Shown piece by piece: positions 36,741-48,539 of a stretch of DNA of 64,000 nt. The position numbers and the translations under genes are program-made. Position 1 is the stretch's first letter, and every line of letters begins with the position of its first letter. The notes under the pieces were generated by a model that ran no database searches, was not told the origin of the DNA, and saw nothing but the letters and a program-made list of their open reading frames with translations. The DNA is from Pseudocercospora fijiensis CIRAD86 (taxonomy: Eukaryota > Ascomycota > Dothideomycetes > Mycosphaerellales > Mycosphaerellaceae), in the NCBI RefSeq assembly GCF_000340215.1, contig NW_006921536.1, positions 3,909,664 through 3,973,663 on the forward strand, written 5' to 3'.

Positions 36741-39085
36741 CTCTCTACCGGCGTAATAAGGCCCTTCTCTTAGTATTTAGGTCTCCCTCTTATTCCTCTA
36801 TTCTATCGAAGCCTCGAGGCCTAGGCGATCGGCGAGGACGTCGCGCGCGCGCGGATAATAATAGTAATAATAATAGCGTCGCGCTACGAGCTAGCGATAG
36901 TTAGGGGATAGCGCGGCTATATTAGTAACGGTATTGCGGAGTATATTACTAGTTAAAGAAGGAAATTAGGAGTAGGGTAAGGTTAGCGCTAAGACAGCTA
37001 GCGCCGCTATTATTAATATTACTTGCTATTATTACTATACCTATAGACATAACCTTACCTATACTACGAGCCTAAAGTACTATACTAACTAAGTTAAAAG
37101 ATTGAACCTATTAAGGGTTAATTAAAACTTTAACTAAGTTAAAAGATTAAGGCTTAAAAGATTAAGTAGACTAACTAAGGGCAAAAATATAGAGCTAAGC
37201 TAGCTAGGGTCGATCTTGCGGATAATAGGTTACTCCTCGATCTTTCTGACCCTTTAAGCGAGGCGAACCTTAACTATTACACTTATAATAGCCTTTACTT
37301 ATAGAAACTAGACGAACTGTGTTTTTAAAAGCTAAGATAAGATTAATTAACAATTAAAGGCTACTAAACCTAACTAATTAGGGCAAGCGAAACTACGAAC
37401 AATAATAGCCCTCGTAATAATAAGAACAATCCCTCGGAAGTAGACATTTCTAGGTCTTTTAGAGTAGACGCAAAGAGATAACATTACTTAGAACGGAGGC
37501 AGTGCTATAATACCTCGTATATCTACCTATTATAGTAGGGAAGACGCGCTCGTATTATAATTAGTCGATAGCCCTTAATTCTTATAGATATATATTACTT
37601 TATTATATATAAGGATAGCGTAGTCGGAGTTAGATATTATACTAGAAGGTAAGGTTTGACATAGTTATATAATTAGGTAGTTAAGCGTTTAATTTAGCGC
37701 GGCTAGACAGCTTAATTAATCTGCTAAGTTAGCGGTAATAGAGGTTAAGATTAGGATATAGATAGGCTACGAGAGCGCGGCCTTTAGAAGGGAAGCGTAT
37801 ATTAGAGGGTATTAGAGGCTATACGTAATTAGTATGTAACTAGCTTAAGTAAAGCTAGGGTCTTAGTGCCTTAGGTAGGGCTTAGCGCTTAGCGTTAGGC
37901 TAACTAGCCTACTTTCCTCCTTCTCCTCCTAGATCTCTATCGAATACTATACTAACCTACTACTACCCTATCTACCTACTAATATAACCCTTCTTACAAA
38001 TCTATTACTATATTCGAGTAGCGTAGCGGCCTAGTCGCCCGCTACGGCCTCGGATATCTCTATAGTAGATCGAAGAGTCCTCCGCTATTTCCTATATAAG
38101 CTTTTTCTAATTAGCTAATCGAGCTTACGAATAATATTACTATTCTTACTACTAGATAACTTAACTTGCTTCGATTTGCGTAGCTCTATATTTAATATAA
38201 TAGAGAGCTAACCGACGCGATATATATAGGACTTACTCCGTAGTTTACTAGCCTAGTACTATACGACCTTTCCTATAAAAAGGTTATTTTCCCGTATCTT
38301 ATATAGTACTTCTTTATAGCGCTATCTTTTATTATAACGAGGGCGGGGTTAGCGACGTACGTAGTAGGTCGACTCGTTATTGCTACTACTAACGCTACTA
38401 CTATCTATACTACTATCTACTTCTAGTTATAGGCGTCGCGCTAGGTCCTTCTCTTTAGTAGATACGCTACCCGAATACTTATAAGATAGAAGACTAGAAA
38501 GATCGGAGGAGGTAGATAGACTAGAAGGAGAGCGACTAGATATATATCTATTTATAGTAGAGAATAGAGATAGACCTATAGAAGTAGGCTAGAAAGCTAT
38601 AGAGGGTATAGTTGTAATAGAAATATATAATAATATAGCTATATCTACCTAGCGTATATTGCGACGTAGGCGCTATAACGACGATATATTTATATCTAAT
38701 TTCGTATCTAGGAGACTTTAGGAAAAAGATAGCGATATAGAGAGAGGTATTCTCGTAATAGAGAGAAGTTTTTAGTAACTTTTTACTATAGAAAATAGTC
38801 GTTCTAGTATTAAAACTAGGGTTATACGATTCTCCTATATAAATGTTTAATATAGGAGGTCGAAATCTCGATAGAAACGGCCTAGACGAGAATAGCGATT
38901 CCTATATTCCGCGCCCTAATTAGTAGAAACATTTGCTTAGCTCTATATAGTTTTTATCTAAGCCCGCTACGGAGTAGTCTATATACGGGACGCGGACCGC
39001 TATATTCTATAAAGGCAGATTATCTAATAATAAAACGCAGTTTAGAATATAAAAGCAGGAATCGCTAATATTCTCGTCTAGTCTC
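36741..39085. other. RIP-mutated DNA between the chromovirus and the first gene island
   Basis: The sequence is deeply CA/TG-depleted. A GC-only run (CGTCGCGCGCGCGCGG) at about 36839-36854 shows that CG is untouched. The phrase AAAAGATTAAG and variants recur near 37095-37165. Purine-rich runs occur at 38480-38560. I could not find a gene, an LTR or a transposon end. The change to normal composition near 39085-39110 is abrupt. Confidence 0.5.
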
Positions 39086-39384
39086 GAGATCGATATATAC
39101 ATGTATACAGCAGTGCAGTCGAGAACATGACAACATTGCACATCTGGAGTAGACGTCTCATGTCCCGCAAGTGCTGAGGAGTACTATAAGGGAGATGGAG
39201 AAGGGCACGCCAGCACCCGATCCACTGCTGGTAAGCTGCGACTGTGACTGATTATGGCGCTGTGGTCGAAAGCTGACGTGCAGTATTAAACAAGTGACGT
39301 GGGACGGCGAAGACGATGCGGCAAACCCTTTGACAGGCAGCGGGAGCATATTTGGGGAGACGGAAAGTCGTTGGTCCTCGGAGG

Positions 39385-40552
39385 CTACGACCTGTTTCCC
39401 GATTTCGTATTTAATATTGCGCCACCGACTCTCTGGCTGTACCTCCAGAGTCGTCCGGGAAAACCGCGCCAGCCCCTACTCACCCGTGCGCCTTCTTCAT
39501 CGCTACGTCTGCGCAGCAGGTTGGAAGATCTACTTCGAGCTCTTCTCACTGAACTTCCACGCCTGCTCCCATCGTGATGAATGTCAGCATTGGTCTGACT
39601 AGCGTTGTATCCCGGTCTTTCCGCCGCTCGCCGTCGGCGGGCTCGTTGGCCTTCATCGACTGCCACGACCATGTCTCGAAGCGTGTCCCCGGAACTATGT
39701 CGCCGCAGTGGTCGTTGCCGCTCAAATTGACGAGAGCGTTCGACGTAGTATTCCCAGTCACTTCCGTTCTCTTCAGCCATATGACTCCGACATGATCTCC
39801 GACGCCAACCATGGGTATTATTATCATCCTCAGAGCTGTCTGGATGACCGTCTTGGAGCCTCGAACTTCCAATCGCGCCCGCTACTGGGGACGCGTCGCA
39901 GGCTCGAGAAGGTCTCTCAGCTAGAGCACGTTGCAAGGCAGTGCTTTCGTACATACGCCGATTGTACTCGCGAAACTGTGATCCTCGTGGAAGAGGCCGT
40001 GGTGGTGGAGGGGAGTGATTTCTCCTTTCTGGCTGAAGATGCCGATGTAGGATTCTTCCTCTGTTATGATCGTGATCGCTAATATGACCCATCAGCCAAA
40101 AGCTTCGGCGTTCCTCATCGTGTAGCCAAAGGTGATTGTGGTGCTCTGCTATCTGGGCTGGAGAGCTGCTTGTAGCTTGCGAGTTCGCTTGCTGATCCTG
40201 GTCTCTGAAGGCCTCAGATCGCACCGAACGGACTCCTAGCTGCCATGGCTCGCTCTCGGCGACAACCTGTGTCTCGTCATCACTGGTCCCAAGATCGAGG
40301 GTACTCTCCCAGAGCTCTCTGCCCCAATCAGCTTCATTACCGAAGCCAATCGTTGCTTGCACAGGGAAGTCTCGCTGTCTTGCAAGATCCCGAATGTGCG
40401 CACGGCCACGTTGAACTCTTCGCTCAGCTCTCTCATTACGTCTCTGTTCCCTTCGTGCCTGTTGCTCAAGTAGAACCTGCATCTGCCATCTCGCCCGATC
40501 ATCGTCAAGAACCATGTCGCCGTGCTCAGAAGGCACGTAGTCCGGGCCATCG

Positions 40553-40641
<89 letters not shown>

Positions 40642-41466
40642 GCTGGAGCTATCAAGGCCGAATCCGATATCTTGGTCCTCGTCAGCTCCAAAGCCCTCGA
40701 TGTCGTCAGTATAGATGGCAGTGCGACTGCCAGGCTGACCATACCTTGGACAACCGTGTCTCCTGCGATCCCAATGATCGCTATTCTCGGCCACTGCTCT
40801 CCCGCATATATAACAGTAAGACTCTCCACAAGGGCATGTGATGTGGTTGCACCCATCCATGAGCTCGGTTCGGCGTTGACAGCGAGGACAATCCTGATAG
40901 TGGCGACCAGGACGCAAACCACGGAAAGCCTCGTCTCGGCGTGTTCGTGCTGCTGATGGATCGCACTTATGATCTACCCGCACGTCCGAGACAGGAGTAG
41001 TTGCCATGTATTCACTGTCTTCTTTAGACAGAGGCGAGAAGGTCTCAGAACATCGGAGACAGGTCGCTGCGTTACACTTCTTGCAACGCTTGCATCGATA
41101 GCCGGTGATGAATTCTGTTTGTCGACCCAGAAATGTACCGCAAGAGTCACTGCTAGTGGACGAGGGGTTGTGATTGCAGAAGACTCTTTCGTTGGCAGGA
41201 CACTCATGCTCGACTTGAAAACTCCGGAAACGTTGCATGAACTCTTCCCCAAGCATTCTCTCGTATGGTTCTGGGTCAAGCACTTGACGCCCCCAGGTCG
41301 GTGGCCAATTGCTCTCGCTATCAATAGAATGCTCAAATAAAGCCCTGATGCACTGGTGGCACGCCGCATGATTAGCTATCATGGGTACTCCGCCCTCCGT
41401 CGTTTCGCGACGGTCGTTGCAGATCGTGCAGACGTAGTGTGGCAGTGGGTCGCTCAGCTCGTCCAT
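39385..41466 (-). CDS. RBR-type RING/IBR protein, putative E3 ubiquitin ligase
   Basis: 693 residues, one uninterrupted frame starting with MDELSDPL. RING1-like pattern at residues 13-39 (C13, C16, H33, C36, C39). An IBR-like Cys cluster at about 89-139 (CKRCKKC at 125-131, CLRC at 136-139). RING2 at 193-221: CPRC at 193, DGCNHITC at 204-211, then C213, C218, C221. C206 sits where RBR ligases carry the catalytic Cys that forms a thioester with ubiquitin. After the RBR comes a tract of about 31 Asp (encoded by GAT repeats, 40549-40641), then a long Arg/Asp/Ser-rich, probably disordered tail. The protein would act in cytosol or nucleus; substrate unknown. It lies alone in an unmutated island; its upstream side is an assembly gap, so a longer 5' part cannot be excluded. 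CA/TG are normal. Confidence 0.85.
40549..40641 (-). repeat. GAT/ATC triplet repeat coding for poly-Asp
   Basis: About 31 GAT/GAC codons in a row within the RBR gene, one of them GAC near the 3' side. In the other frames the tract gives runs of Met, Ile or His that are not genes. Confidence 0.95.
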
Positions 41467-41588
41467 GACAGCTGTGGATCACTGGACGAGGAGACAAGTG
41501 AGTAACGAAGCAGCACCGGGCGGATGTAAGATAATAAACTGTCCCCGACGGCTCGCCTCGCGCCATACGTGATGCGACTGCAACGACA

Positions 41589-42434
41589 NNNNNNNNNNNN
41601 NNNNNNNNNNNNNNNNNNNNNNNNNNNNNNNNNNNNNNNNNNNNNNNNNNNNNNNNNNNNNNNNNNNNNNNNNNNNNNNNNNNNNNNNNNNNNNNNNNNN
41701 NNNNNNNNNNNNNNNNNNNNNNNNNNNNNNNNNNNNNNNNNNNNNNNNNNNNNNNNNNNNNNNNNNNNNNNNNNNNNNNNNNNNNNNNNNNNNNNNNNNN
41801 NNNNNNNNNNNNNNNNNNNNNNNNNNNNNNNNNNNNNNNNNNNNNNNNNNNNNNNNNNNNNNNNNNNNNNNNNNNNNNNNNNNNNNNNNNNNNNNNNNNN
41901 NNNNNNNNNNNNNNNNNNNNNNNNNNNNNNNNNNNNNNNNNNNNNNNNNNNNNNNNNNNNNNNNNNNNNNNNNNNNNNNNNNNNNNNNNNNNNNNNNNNN
42001 NNNNNNNNNNNNNNNNNNNNNNNNNNNNNNNNNNNNNNNNNNNNNNNNNNNNNNNNNNNNNNNNNNNNNNNNNNNNNNNNNNNNNNNNNNNNNNNNNNNN
42101 NNNNNNNNNNNNNNNNNNNNNNNNNNNNNNNNNNNNNNNNNNNNNNNNNNNNNNNNNNNNNNNNNNNNNNNNNNNNNNNNNNNNNNNNNNNNNNNNNNNN
42201 NNNNNNNNNNNNNNNNNNNNNNNNNNNNNNNNNNNNNNNNNNNNNNNNNNNNNNNNNNNNNNNNNNNNNNNNNNNNNNNNNNNNNNNNNNNNNNNNNNNN
42301 NNNNNNNNNNNNNNNNNNNNNNNNNNNNNNNNNNNNNNNNNNNNNNNNNNNNNNNNNNNNNNNNNNNNNNNNNNNNNNNNNNNNNNNNNNNNNNNNNNNN
42401 NNNNNNNNNNNNNNNNNNNNNNNNNNNNNNNNNN
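41589..42434. other. Assembly gap
   Basis: 846 undetermined bases in the first gene island, 122 bp upstream of the RBR start codon. The promoter of that gene and possibly further exons or a neighbouring gene are hidden here. Confidence 1.
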
Positions 42435-42518
42435 CTCCCTCCTCCCCCATGACACTGGGCACGGCATGGACTTCATCCTTCTTTCGGAATGTCGTCCCAC
42501 GAGACGCTGTTGTCATAG

Positions 42519-42547
42519 ACCCCTACCCCTATCCCTACCCCTACCCA
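42519..42547. repeat. Short CCCTAC-type hexamer repeat
   Basis: Four to five units of CCCTAC/CCCTAT next to the gap. They resemble, but are not, the fungal telomere unit CCCTAA. Perhaps a plain microsatellite. Confidence 0.7.
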
Positions 42548-42586
42548 TCGCACATGAGCGCATCGCGTTCAAAACAGTTCGCGCAC

Positions 42587-42623
42587 GGGCGTGACTATTC
42601 ATAAACCTGCCCTAGTTATATGT
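42587..42623 (+). repeat. Left TIR of the MULE
   Basis: Starts GGGCGTGACTATTCATAAAC; inverted match to 45959-45996. Confidence 0.85.
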
Positions 42624-42789
42624 AAACCCGCCCTCCGGCAACGGAGGAGCCTGAGGCAAATTAGTTAGTAACACCTCACTAATCTACCTCCATCTTCTCT
42701 GCTATAGGATTCTCGCCTTACCTCACTGTCGCTAACACCTTATTGCCGCTAACACCTTATATTATCGCCGCTATATCGAGCCCTTCTAC

Positions 42790-45700
42790 GTAGTTATAGG
42801 CTAATACTACCGCCGCCGCCGCCGCCGCCGCCGCCGCTAATAAAGAATATACTAATACCTCGCTCTTTAATAATAAGAAGCGCTAGTTAAGGGACCTGCG
42901 CTAGGGTTTCGCTCGGCCGCTATAAGAAGGCGATAAAGGAGGTTTAAAGCTATAGATAGAGTTGCTATATAGTAGCCGTAGCCTAATATCGACGGAATAC
43001 CTTTATAGTATAGATTAGCGGTATTTAGATAATATTATTATAGATTAGAGGTCTAATACGGCGTAGTAGGCAAGGGATAATTATATCCGCCTAACGACGT
43101 ATAAAATAGAGGCTAGATACGACGGACTCGACCCCTAGTTATATAAAGAGCTAGATAAGGAGTTTATAGTATCTAAGGACCTAGTACTACCGTTTCTTAA
43201 TAAGATAATAGCATAGCACGCTACCGGGCATACTACCGTACGCTTTACGCTTCGTACGGTTAGTAAGGCGGCTAGTCCTATATAGGGCGGCGCTAGTGCT
43301 AAGAGTGTTGTAACTAGTAGTAGTAGTAGTAGTAGTAGTATTATAGTCGGCGGCAGCGGGGTTAGTTAGTAAGAACAACTTCCTCTCTTAGAAATCGAGA
43401 CTACCTCTTAATCTGCGTATATCTTTAGTAATAACGACGAATATAGTAACTAGTCTAAGTCGGAAACAGAAGAATACTAAGCAGGCTCGTTTGCTACTAT
43501 CGAGAACTCCGAAAACCGTATGTTTAATAGTATTATAGCCGCCGAGGAATACGTAGAAACCTTCGCTTTAGAGAAGGGCTTTAAGACGAAGAAGATAGGC
43601 TATAAGCTTAATAAGGACAACGTACTCTAGCGGATAACACGCCGCTACGCGCGGTATTTAATACCTATAATACGGAAAGCAATAAAAGACAAACGAGAGG
43701 CACGGCGGCAGCTTAATCTAATAGTAAAGACACGAGAAGGTTACTCTAAGCTATGCGATTACCTATAGTCTGTAACCCTCGCTACTAAGGATTAGTATAA
43801 TCCGGACGATAGCTACTAGTCTGTCTTATAGAATAGCTCTAACTACAACTATCTAGTAGTCTATCCGATAGTACTAGCTAACTACCGCCGAAGAGCTCGT
43901 ACGATAGAGATTGTCGAGGCTATATTACAATTAAGGTCTATAGGCGTTAGCAATCGATAGATTAAGGCCGCTATTAAGCTCCGTTTTAGTAGTAGAGACT
44001 AGCAATCGCCTATTATACCTGCTACTTTACGAGACATCTTAAATGCCTAGCAAAAGGCTAAGAAGTTGCGACTCGCTAGCAAGTTAGTAGTCGACAAGAC
44101 GATTAAGAACCTCCTATAATAGAACTACTTCGTACGGAAGGGTATTAGCACTAGACTAAGCGGTAAGCAACGGCTAGAATAGCTATATTTCTCGTACCCT
44201 AAGATAATTAATATCTACAAGAATTGTCCGGATATTATAGTTATAGATTGCACCTACAAAACTAACGAATATAGTATGCTATTGCTTATAATTGCCTTAC
44301 TTAATTAGTTTAACTAAACCTTCCCTCTAGCACTAGTTTTTATACCTAGACAGGCGACTAAGTAGTATTTAATTACTATTTAGTGCACGTAGGAGTTGTT
44401 AGCAGAATATACCTATAAAGAGCCTCGCCTTATAATCTATAACCGTAATAAGGCACTAATAAAGGCGCTAGCAAGCGACTAGACTTATTTATATACATAG
44501 CTCTGCCGCTAGCATATTAGACGCGCAGTAGAGGCTAATTCGAAGGCCTTCCTTAGTACTAGACCGCCGGATCTAACTATAAGGCGTAGGCTATTAAGTG
44601 TAGCCGTATAGGACTTTATAGACCTATTTAATAAGGCTATTAACTTACCGTCGGTTAAGTCGTTTACAACTAACTCGAAGGCCCTCGAGAACGGCAAGAT
44701 TGCCGCTAGTAAAGGCGAGCCTATACGCGACTACTCGGACAATAAAGACTAGCAATCGCTAGCTAGCTATATAGCTAATATATAGTAGGTCTATCGACAG
44801 TACTATATTAAATACTAGATTAATAGGACGCGGTATTATAGCAATACAACAACCTCGCTAGTAGAAGGTTGTTACGCTAGCATTAAGGCATAGTTAACGA
44901 CCTATAAGAACGACATCTATAGCTTTATTAATAGGATAGTGCCCTACTTCTAGCACTAAGTTAACCGCTATAGGCTTATAGTTAGAGCCGAGATTAGTCG
45001 ACCTACTATACTATTCTTAAGCGATCTATTCTACGCTAAAGTTATTAGCTATATTAGTACCTTCGCTCTACGTAAAGTAGCCGAGCGAAGGGCTCTCGTA
45101 CGCGCCGAGCTTAAGAAGCGGAAGTCTAACAGTTATAGGCTATTAGATTGCACCTAGTATTATCGAAGGGTCTATAGCTTAAATTATATATACTAGATAC
45201 TAGCCCTTAAGGAGTCTGTAACCGGCATTCTTACTATTCGTATATTCGAGAAGCACTAGCGAGTACTACGGAGCGATTATAATAGCAACGAGATAACTAC
45301 TTACCGTACCTTAGAGCTACTTAAGCGGATTAATAAGCGGCTTAGTCGTACGACTCGGCGTAAGGCTACTAGACCTAAGCTAATTAAACAGGCCGCTAGA
45401 CAGGCCGCTAGATAGGCCGCTATTAACTAGCAAGAAGCGATAAGATAGGCTAAGCCTAGGAGGCCTATTCTACCGCTACTAGTACTACGAGAACGTTTAC
45501 GTAAGGGCTGTATATACAAAACGGCCTATAGGAGATATAAGTGCGTTAAAGATAATATAGACTGCTACTCTAGCTATTATAAGTATAGGTAGTGCGATAG
45601 AAACCCTATATCTACTTATTTACCTACTTAGGAAGGACCTCCGCCCGCTCCGAGGGCTCTACTAGTATCTATAGCGCTAGTAGTAATGCTAGAATACACT

Positions 45701-45790
45701 AAGATCGTATAGTAGGAGCTATACGTTAATGCGAGGGTCGTAGAACCTTATTTGCTAGGTAGGCAGTATATCTAGAATAGTTAGGATTAG
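42790..45790 (+). pseudogene. MULE transposase (PF10551-like), RIP-degraded
   Basis: The frame is best between 43600 and 45720. The catalytic core near 44230-44530 reads IIVIDCTYKTNEYSMLLLII (first Asp intact). LIIYNRNKALIKALAS follows, where the family has T-D-x-x-x-A-L, so the second Asp is Asn. LCRQHIRRAVEA near 44500-44530 matches the C-x-W-H-I block. Later parts contain LVEGCYASIKAQLTTYKNDI near 44860-44915 and a Lys/Arg-rich C-terminus with a residual Cys cluster (RKGCIYK, RRYKCVKDNIDCYSSYYKY near 45500-45590). A (CCG)n run lies at 42810-42837 and an (AGT)n run at 43315-43341. Start not defined. Confidence 0.85.
42810..42837. repeat. (CCG)n microsatellite
   Basis: Nine CCG units in a row, unmutated although surrounded by RIP-damaged DNA. 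It shows directly that CpG cytosines were not targets. Confidence 0.9.
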
Positions 45791-45958
45791 CTATATTATC
45801 TAGTTCTATATCTATTATTTACTTAGTTCCTCTTTCTTACGTTATAATTCTACTTAGCGCTAACGAGAGCACTAGAGGCCTCTGTTGCGATATTCTACAG
45901 TGTGGATTACTAGCAATGTAGTCTCACCGAGGCCGGAGCCGGCTCTCGGTCCGCGGTC

Positions 45959-45996
45959 TACGAATAACCAGGGCAGGTTTATGAATAGTCACGCCC
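45959..45996 (-). repeat. Right TIR of the MULE
   Basis: Ends GTTTATGAATAGTCACGCCC; inverted match to 42587-42623. Confidence 0.85.
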
Positions 45997-46285
45997 TCCG
46001 CCCCTCATCGCGCTTGCCAAATGCGACCTTTGCCGTCGACGATCAGCCACCACTTCTCCCCTCCCCCTCCACCGCTTCATCGTGGCTTTCTCTTGAACGC
46101 GATGGCCGACAGCATCGGCTCGGATGCCGAAGGTGTGAGAGCAAGCTCGACGCCTCGGGGTAGAAACGGTAGCATATAGGGTATGCCTGAATCCATTCCT
46201 CCCTCCTCCTCTCTTGTCTCGCCTTCTGTTCGAGGCTTCACCTTACTGGCTGCTCATCTCCACGCGTCTGGACGCGATTGTGATC

Positions 46286-47539
46286 ATGGCGAAAGCACTC
46301 GTATTGCTCGGCTTTGCTGCCACAAGTTGGGCAGCTACAACATTCGTTCAAGGTGACCCTGCCAGGTTCACATACAAGCACATGACTACCCCGTTCTCTG
46401 GTCCTTGCGATGTGTCTGAGGGCACTGACGGCCATGTCTACATTCAAGAGCTCTTGGCAAACCAGATAGCACGCTATAATCAGAACACTGGTGAGCTGAA
46501 GGAGTTTCCCATCCCATTCACAACCCCCATCTTCCCAAATCAGACCATACCACTGCCATCGCAGGCCAAAGCCGTCCTTCTGGCCTGCGCGATCCGCAAT
46601 GGCTACGATGGAAAGATGTACTTCAGCAACGGCCTCAGGAATCAGCTCGTTCAGTTCGATGCGAAGACGGAGAACATACAAGTCTTCACCCCGCCAGTAA
46701 GCAGGTCTAATGACACCCTCTGCCACTCTACAAGCTACTCCGCTGACGAGTCAATCTTTCAATCATTAGGGTCTACTTCAGCCGCTGGGAAATGCTCAAC
46801 CTTTGAACGATCTCACTTCGGCGCCAGACGGCATATATTTCACGCAGACCAGCATGAACACAATCGCCAAATTTGACTACATCACCAAACAATTCAAGTA
46901 TTTCGACATCCCAACGCCTCTCTCAATCCCGCTTGGTATCTATCACGCCAAGGATGGTGGGATCTGGTTTCTTGAGTTCGGTAGTAAGTAGTGACCTCTT
47001 GTCACCGCTAGGGAAATCAATGCTGAAAATTGTTGGCAGTGAACAAGATTGGACGTCTTGACCGAAGTACTGGCAAGATTGGGGAATGGTCGGTCCCACT
47101 GCCGAACGGCGCTTCGCCCGTGGTGATGCGTGCCGAAACACAAGCACCCAATGGAGACTACCTTCTCTGGTTCGCGGCATTCACTGGAAGTTCGCTTTGC
47201 TCGATCAATCAGCGCACGAAACAGATCGTGTGCTATCCCGAAAACGTCGCCTCAAATGCTCAGCAAATCGCACAAGACTATCATAACAACGTCTGGATCT
47301 CGCACACCCTACAAAACACGCTCGGTGTGTTTAACGCAAAGACCAAAAACTTCACTGAGATCATCATGCCGGGTACTGTTGCTGCAACGCCAGTCAGCGC
47401 ACCTGCCTACGGAGGCACCGGAATATATTGCAGGCCTGTTGGAAATCCGTTCACAAGAGGCACAGGTAATGCCATTTGGTTCACGCAACTGACCTTGAAT
47501 CGACTGGTCCGGTATGATTTAAACGGACTGAACTACTGA
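46286..47539 (+). CDS. Secreted virginiamycin-B-lyase-like beta-propeller protein, two introns
   Basis: Proposed CDS: 46286-46696, 46770-46983, 47040-47539, giving 374 residues. Intron 1 (46697-46769, 73 nt, GTAAGC...TTAG, branch-like GCTGACG) is phase 0. Intron 2 (46984-47039, 56 nt, GTAAGT...GCAG, branch-like TGCTGAAA) joins EFG to MNKIGRLDRSTG and restores the frame. The start MAKALVLLGFAATSWA is a good signal peptide; an in-frame upstream Met at 46214 would bury it. The mature part has repeated propeller blades: DGHVYIQELLANQIARYN, DGKMYFSNGLRNQLVQFD, DGIYFTQTSMNTIAKFD, GGIWFLEFG, NNVWISHTLQNTLGVFN and NAIWFTQLTLNRLVRYD. This is the Vgb/streptogramin-lyase fold, normally seven blades of this kind. 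Bacterial Vgb opens streptogramin B by elimination; fungal members have no known substrate. Several N-x-S/T sites fit secretion. Composition is normal, without RIP. Confidence 0.85.
46697..46769 (+). other. Intron 1 of the beta-propeller gene
   Basis: Donor GTAAGC, acceptor TTAG, branch-like GCTGACG 25 nt before the acceptor. 73 nt is typical of ascomycete introns. Removing it keeps propeller homology in frame. Confidence 0.8.
46984..47039 (+). other. Intron 2 of the beta-propeller gene
   Basis: Donor GTAAGT, acceptor GCAG, branch-like GCTGAAA. 56 nt, phase 1. Removing it joins the third and fourth propeller segments. Confidence 0.8.
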
Positions 47540-47875
47540 AGGCTCTCAAAGAAATGCTTATCATTCTGACGACTTGGTTGGAATTGTATGAGAACCACAT
47601 ACAGCAATCTTTCTCCAACAGCTGTAGCTGTAATGCACTGATCAAGTAGCCTTGATGTTTTCCAAGTTCCACCAGAGCAGTGTTCAGACCTCTTGGAAGG
47701 CTTTCAGCAAGTCCAGAAATGCGGAAATCCTATCCTTGGGCATCCAACTCGGCTACAGTAGCCGCGGCTGTAGAACTACCTGGTCGCAGAGTCTTGGCAC
47801 CCCCGAAACCTCTTCTGTAGAGACCTTTAGCAGGAGGTGTCGCTGTCCAGTTCCGACAACAACTTCTAACTAATG
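47540..47875. other. 3' flank of the beta-propeller gene, unmutated
   Basis: Normal CA/TG content up to about 47875, then an abrupt change to mutated DNA. Short ORFs here show no coding signal I trust. It should contain the 3' UTR and perhaps the end of a lost neighbour. Confidence 0.5.
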
Positions 47876-48539
47876 GTTTACTACCTGTATCTACTGTATC
47901 TACTATATTATATGTAGCTAATCGATTGTAATGCCGTAGGTCGTAATACAATAAGTCTATTACTAAAAGAGGTAGATATAGAAGTAGTATAGCGGCCTTA
48001 GCGATAGTAACTACCTTTCCTTATAATATTAAACCTTCTATCGATCGCTCTATAGTATACTAAATAACACCTCCGGAGGCTCTACCGCTACTAGTATTAA
48101 TACATTACAAGCTCTTAATAATAGTTAAGGTCGTACGAATAATATTAGTAGTATATAATAGTATAGAAGGTAACGTTAGATAGAAAATTTAGGTAGAAAT
48201 TAGGCTTCGTAAGGGACTCGGAGGGATAGTAATAAGGCGGCTAGAGGACTCGATAGTAGGTAGTAGATCGCTCGTCTTCTTATTCTACTAATTTGTTAGC
48301 GAATTAAGATTATTATAGCCTTCTATAATACCTTCGTAGGTCGCTATCTCCCTTCCCCCTATCTACTATCTAGAGTTATCGATTTAGCGACTAGATCTAG
48401 TAAATACGCCTCTCTAGTATCTATACCGCTACTAACTACTCTAGTAAGTTAGTTACGGCTATCTCTATTACCTAGACCTTCGCTATTAATTAAGACCGTA
48501 GAAACACTATCTTAGAAGGATAGTAGTAATATAGCTTAC

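Larger units (their letters stand above)
42587..45996 (+). mobile_element. Mutator-like element (MULE) with about 37-bp TIRs
   Basis: The inverted ends (42587-42623 and 45959-45996) share GGGCGTGACTATTCATAAAC followed by CTGCCCT, identical over 27 bp. Between them, a plus-strand MULE transposase relic. The outermost 70-110 bp on both sides keep CA and TG, while the interior from about 42665 to 45880 is strongly mutated. No 8-11 bp target duplication could be matched (left flank TTCGCGCAC, right flank TCCGCCCCT). The element separates the RBR island from the beta-propeller gene. Confidence 0.75.

Noticed and set aside
39294..41369. Many ORFs on both strands across the RBR gene (poly-Met, poly-Ile, poly-His products)
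   Set aside because: They are other-frame readings of the RBR gene and its GAT repeat; only the 693-residue frame has domain structure.
42519..42547. Telomere
   Set aside because: The unit is CCCTAC, short and impure, not CCCTAA, and sequence continues on both sides.
41454..42594. Long ORFs across the N gap
   Set aside because: Most of their length is undetermined sequence; no coding evidence at either side.
46238..47492. Minus-strand and shifted ORFs over the propeller gene
   Set aside because: They overlap the spliced gene, lack motifs and would contradict its introns.
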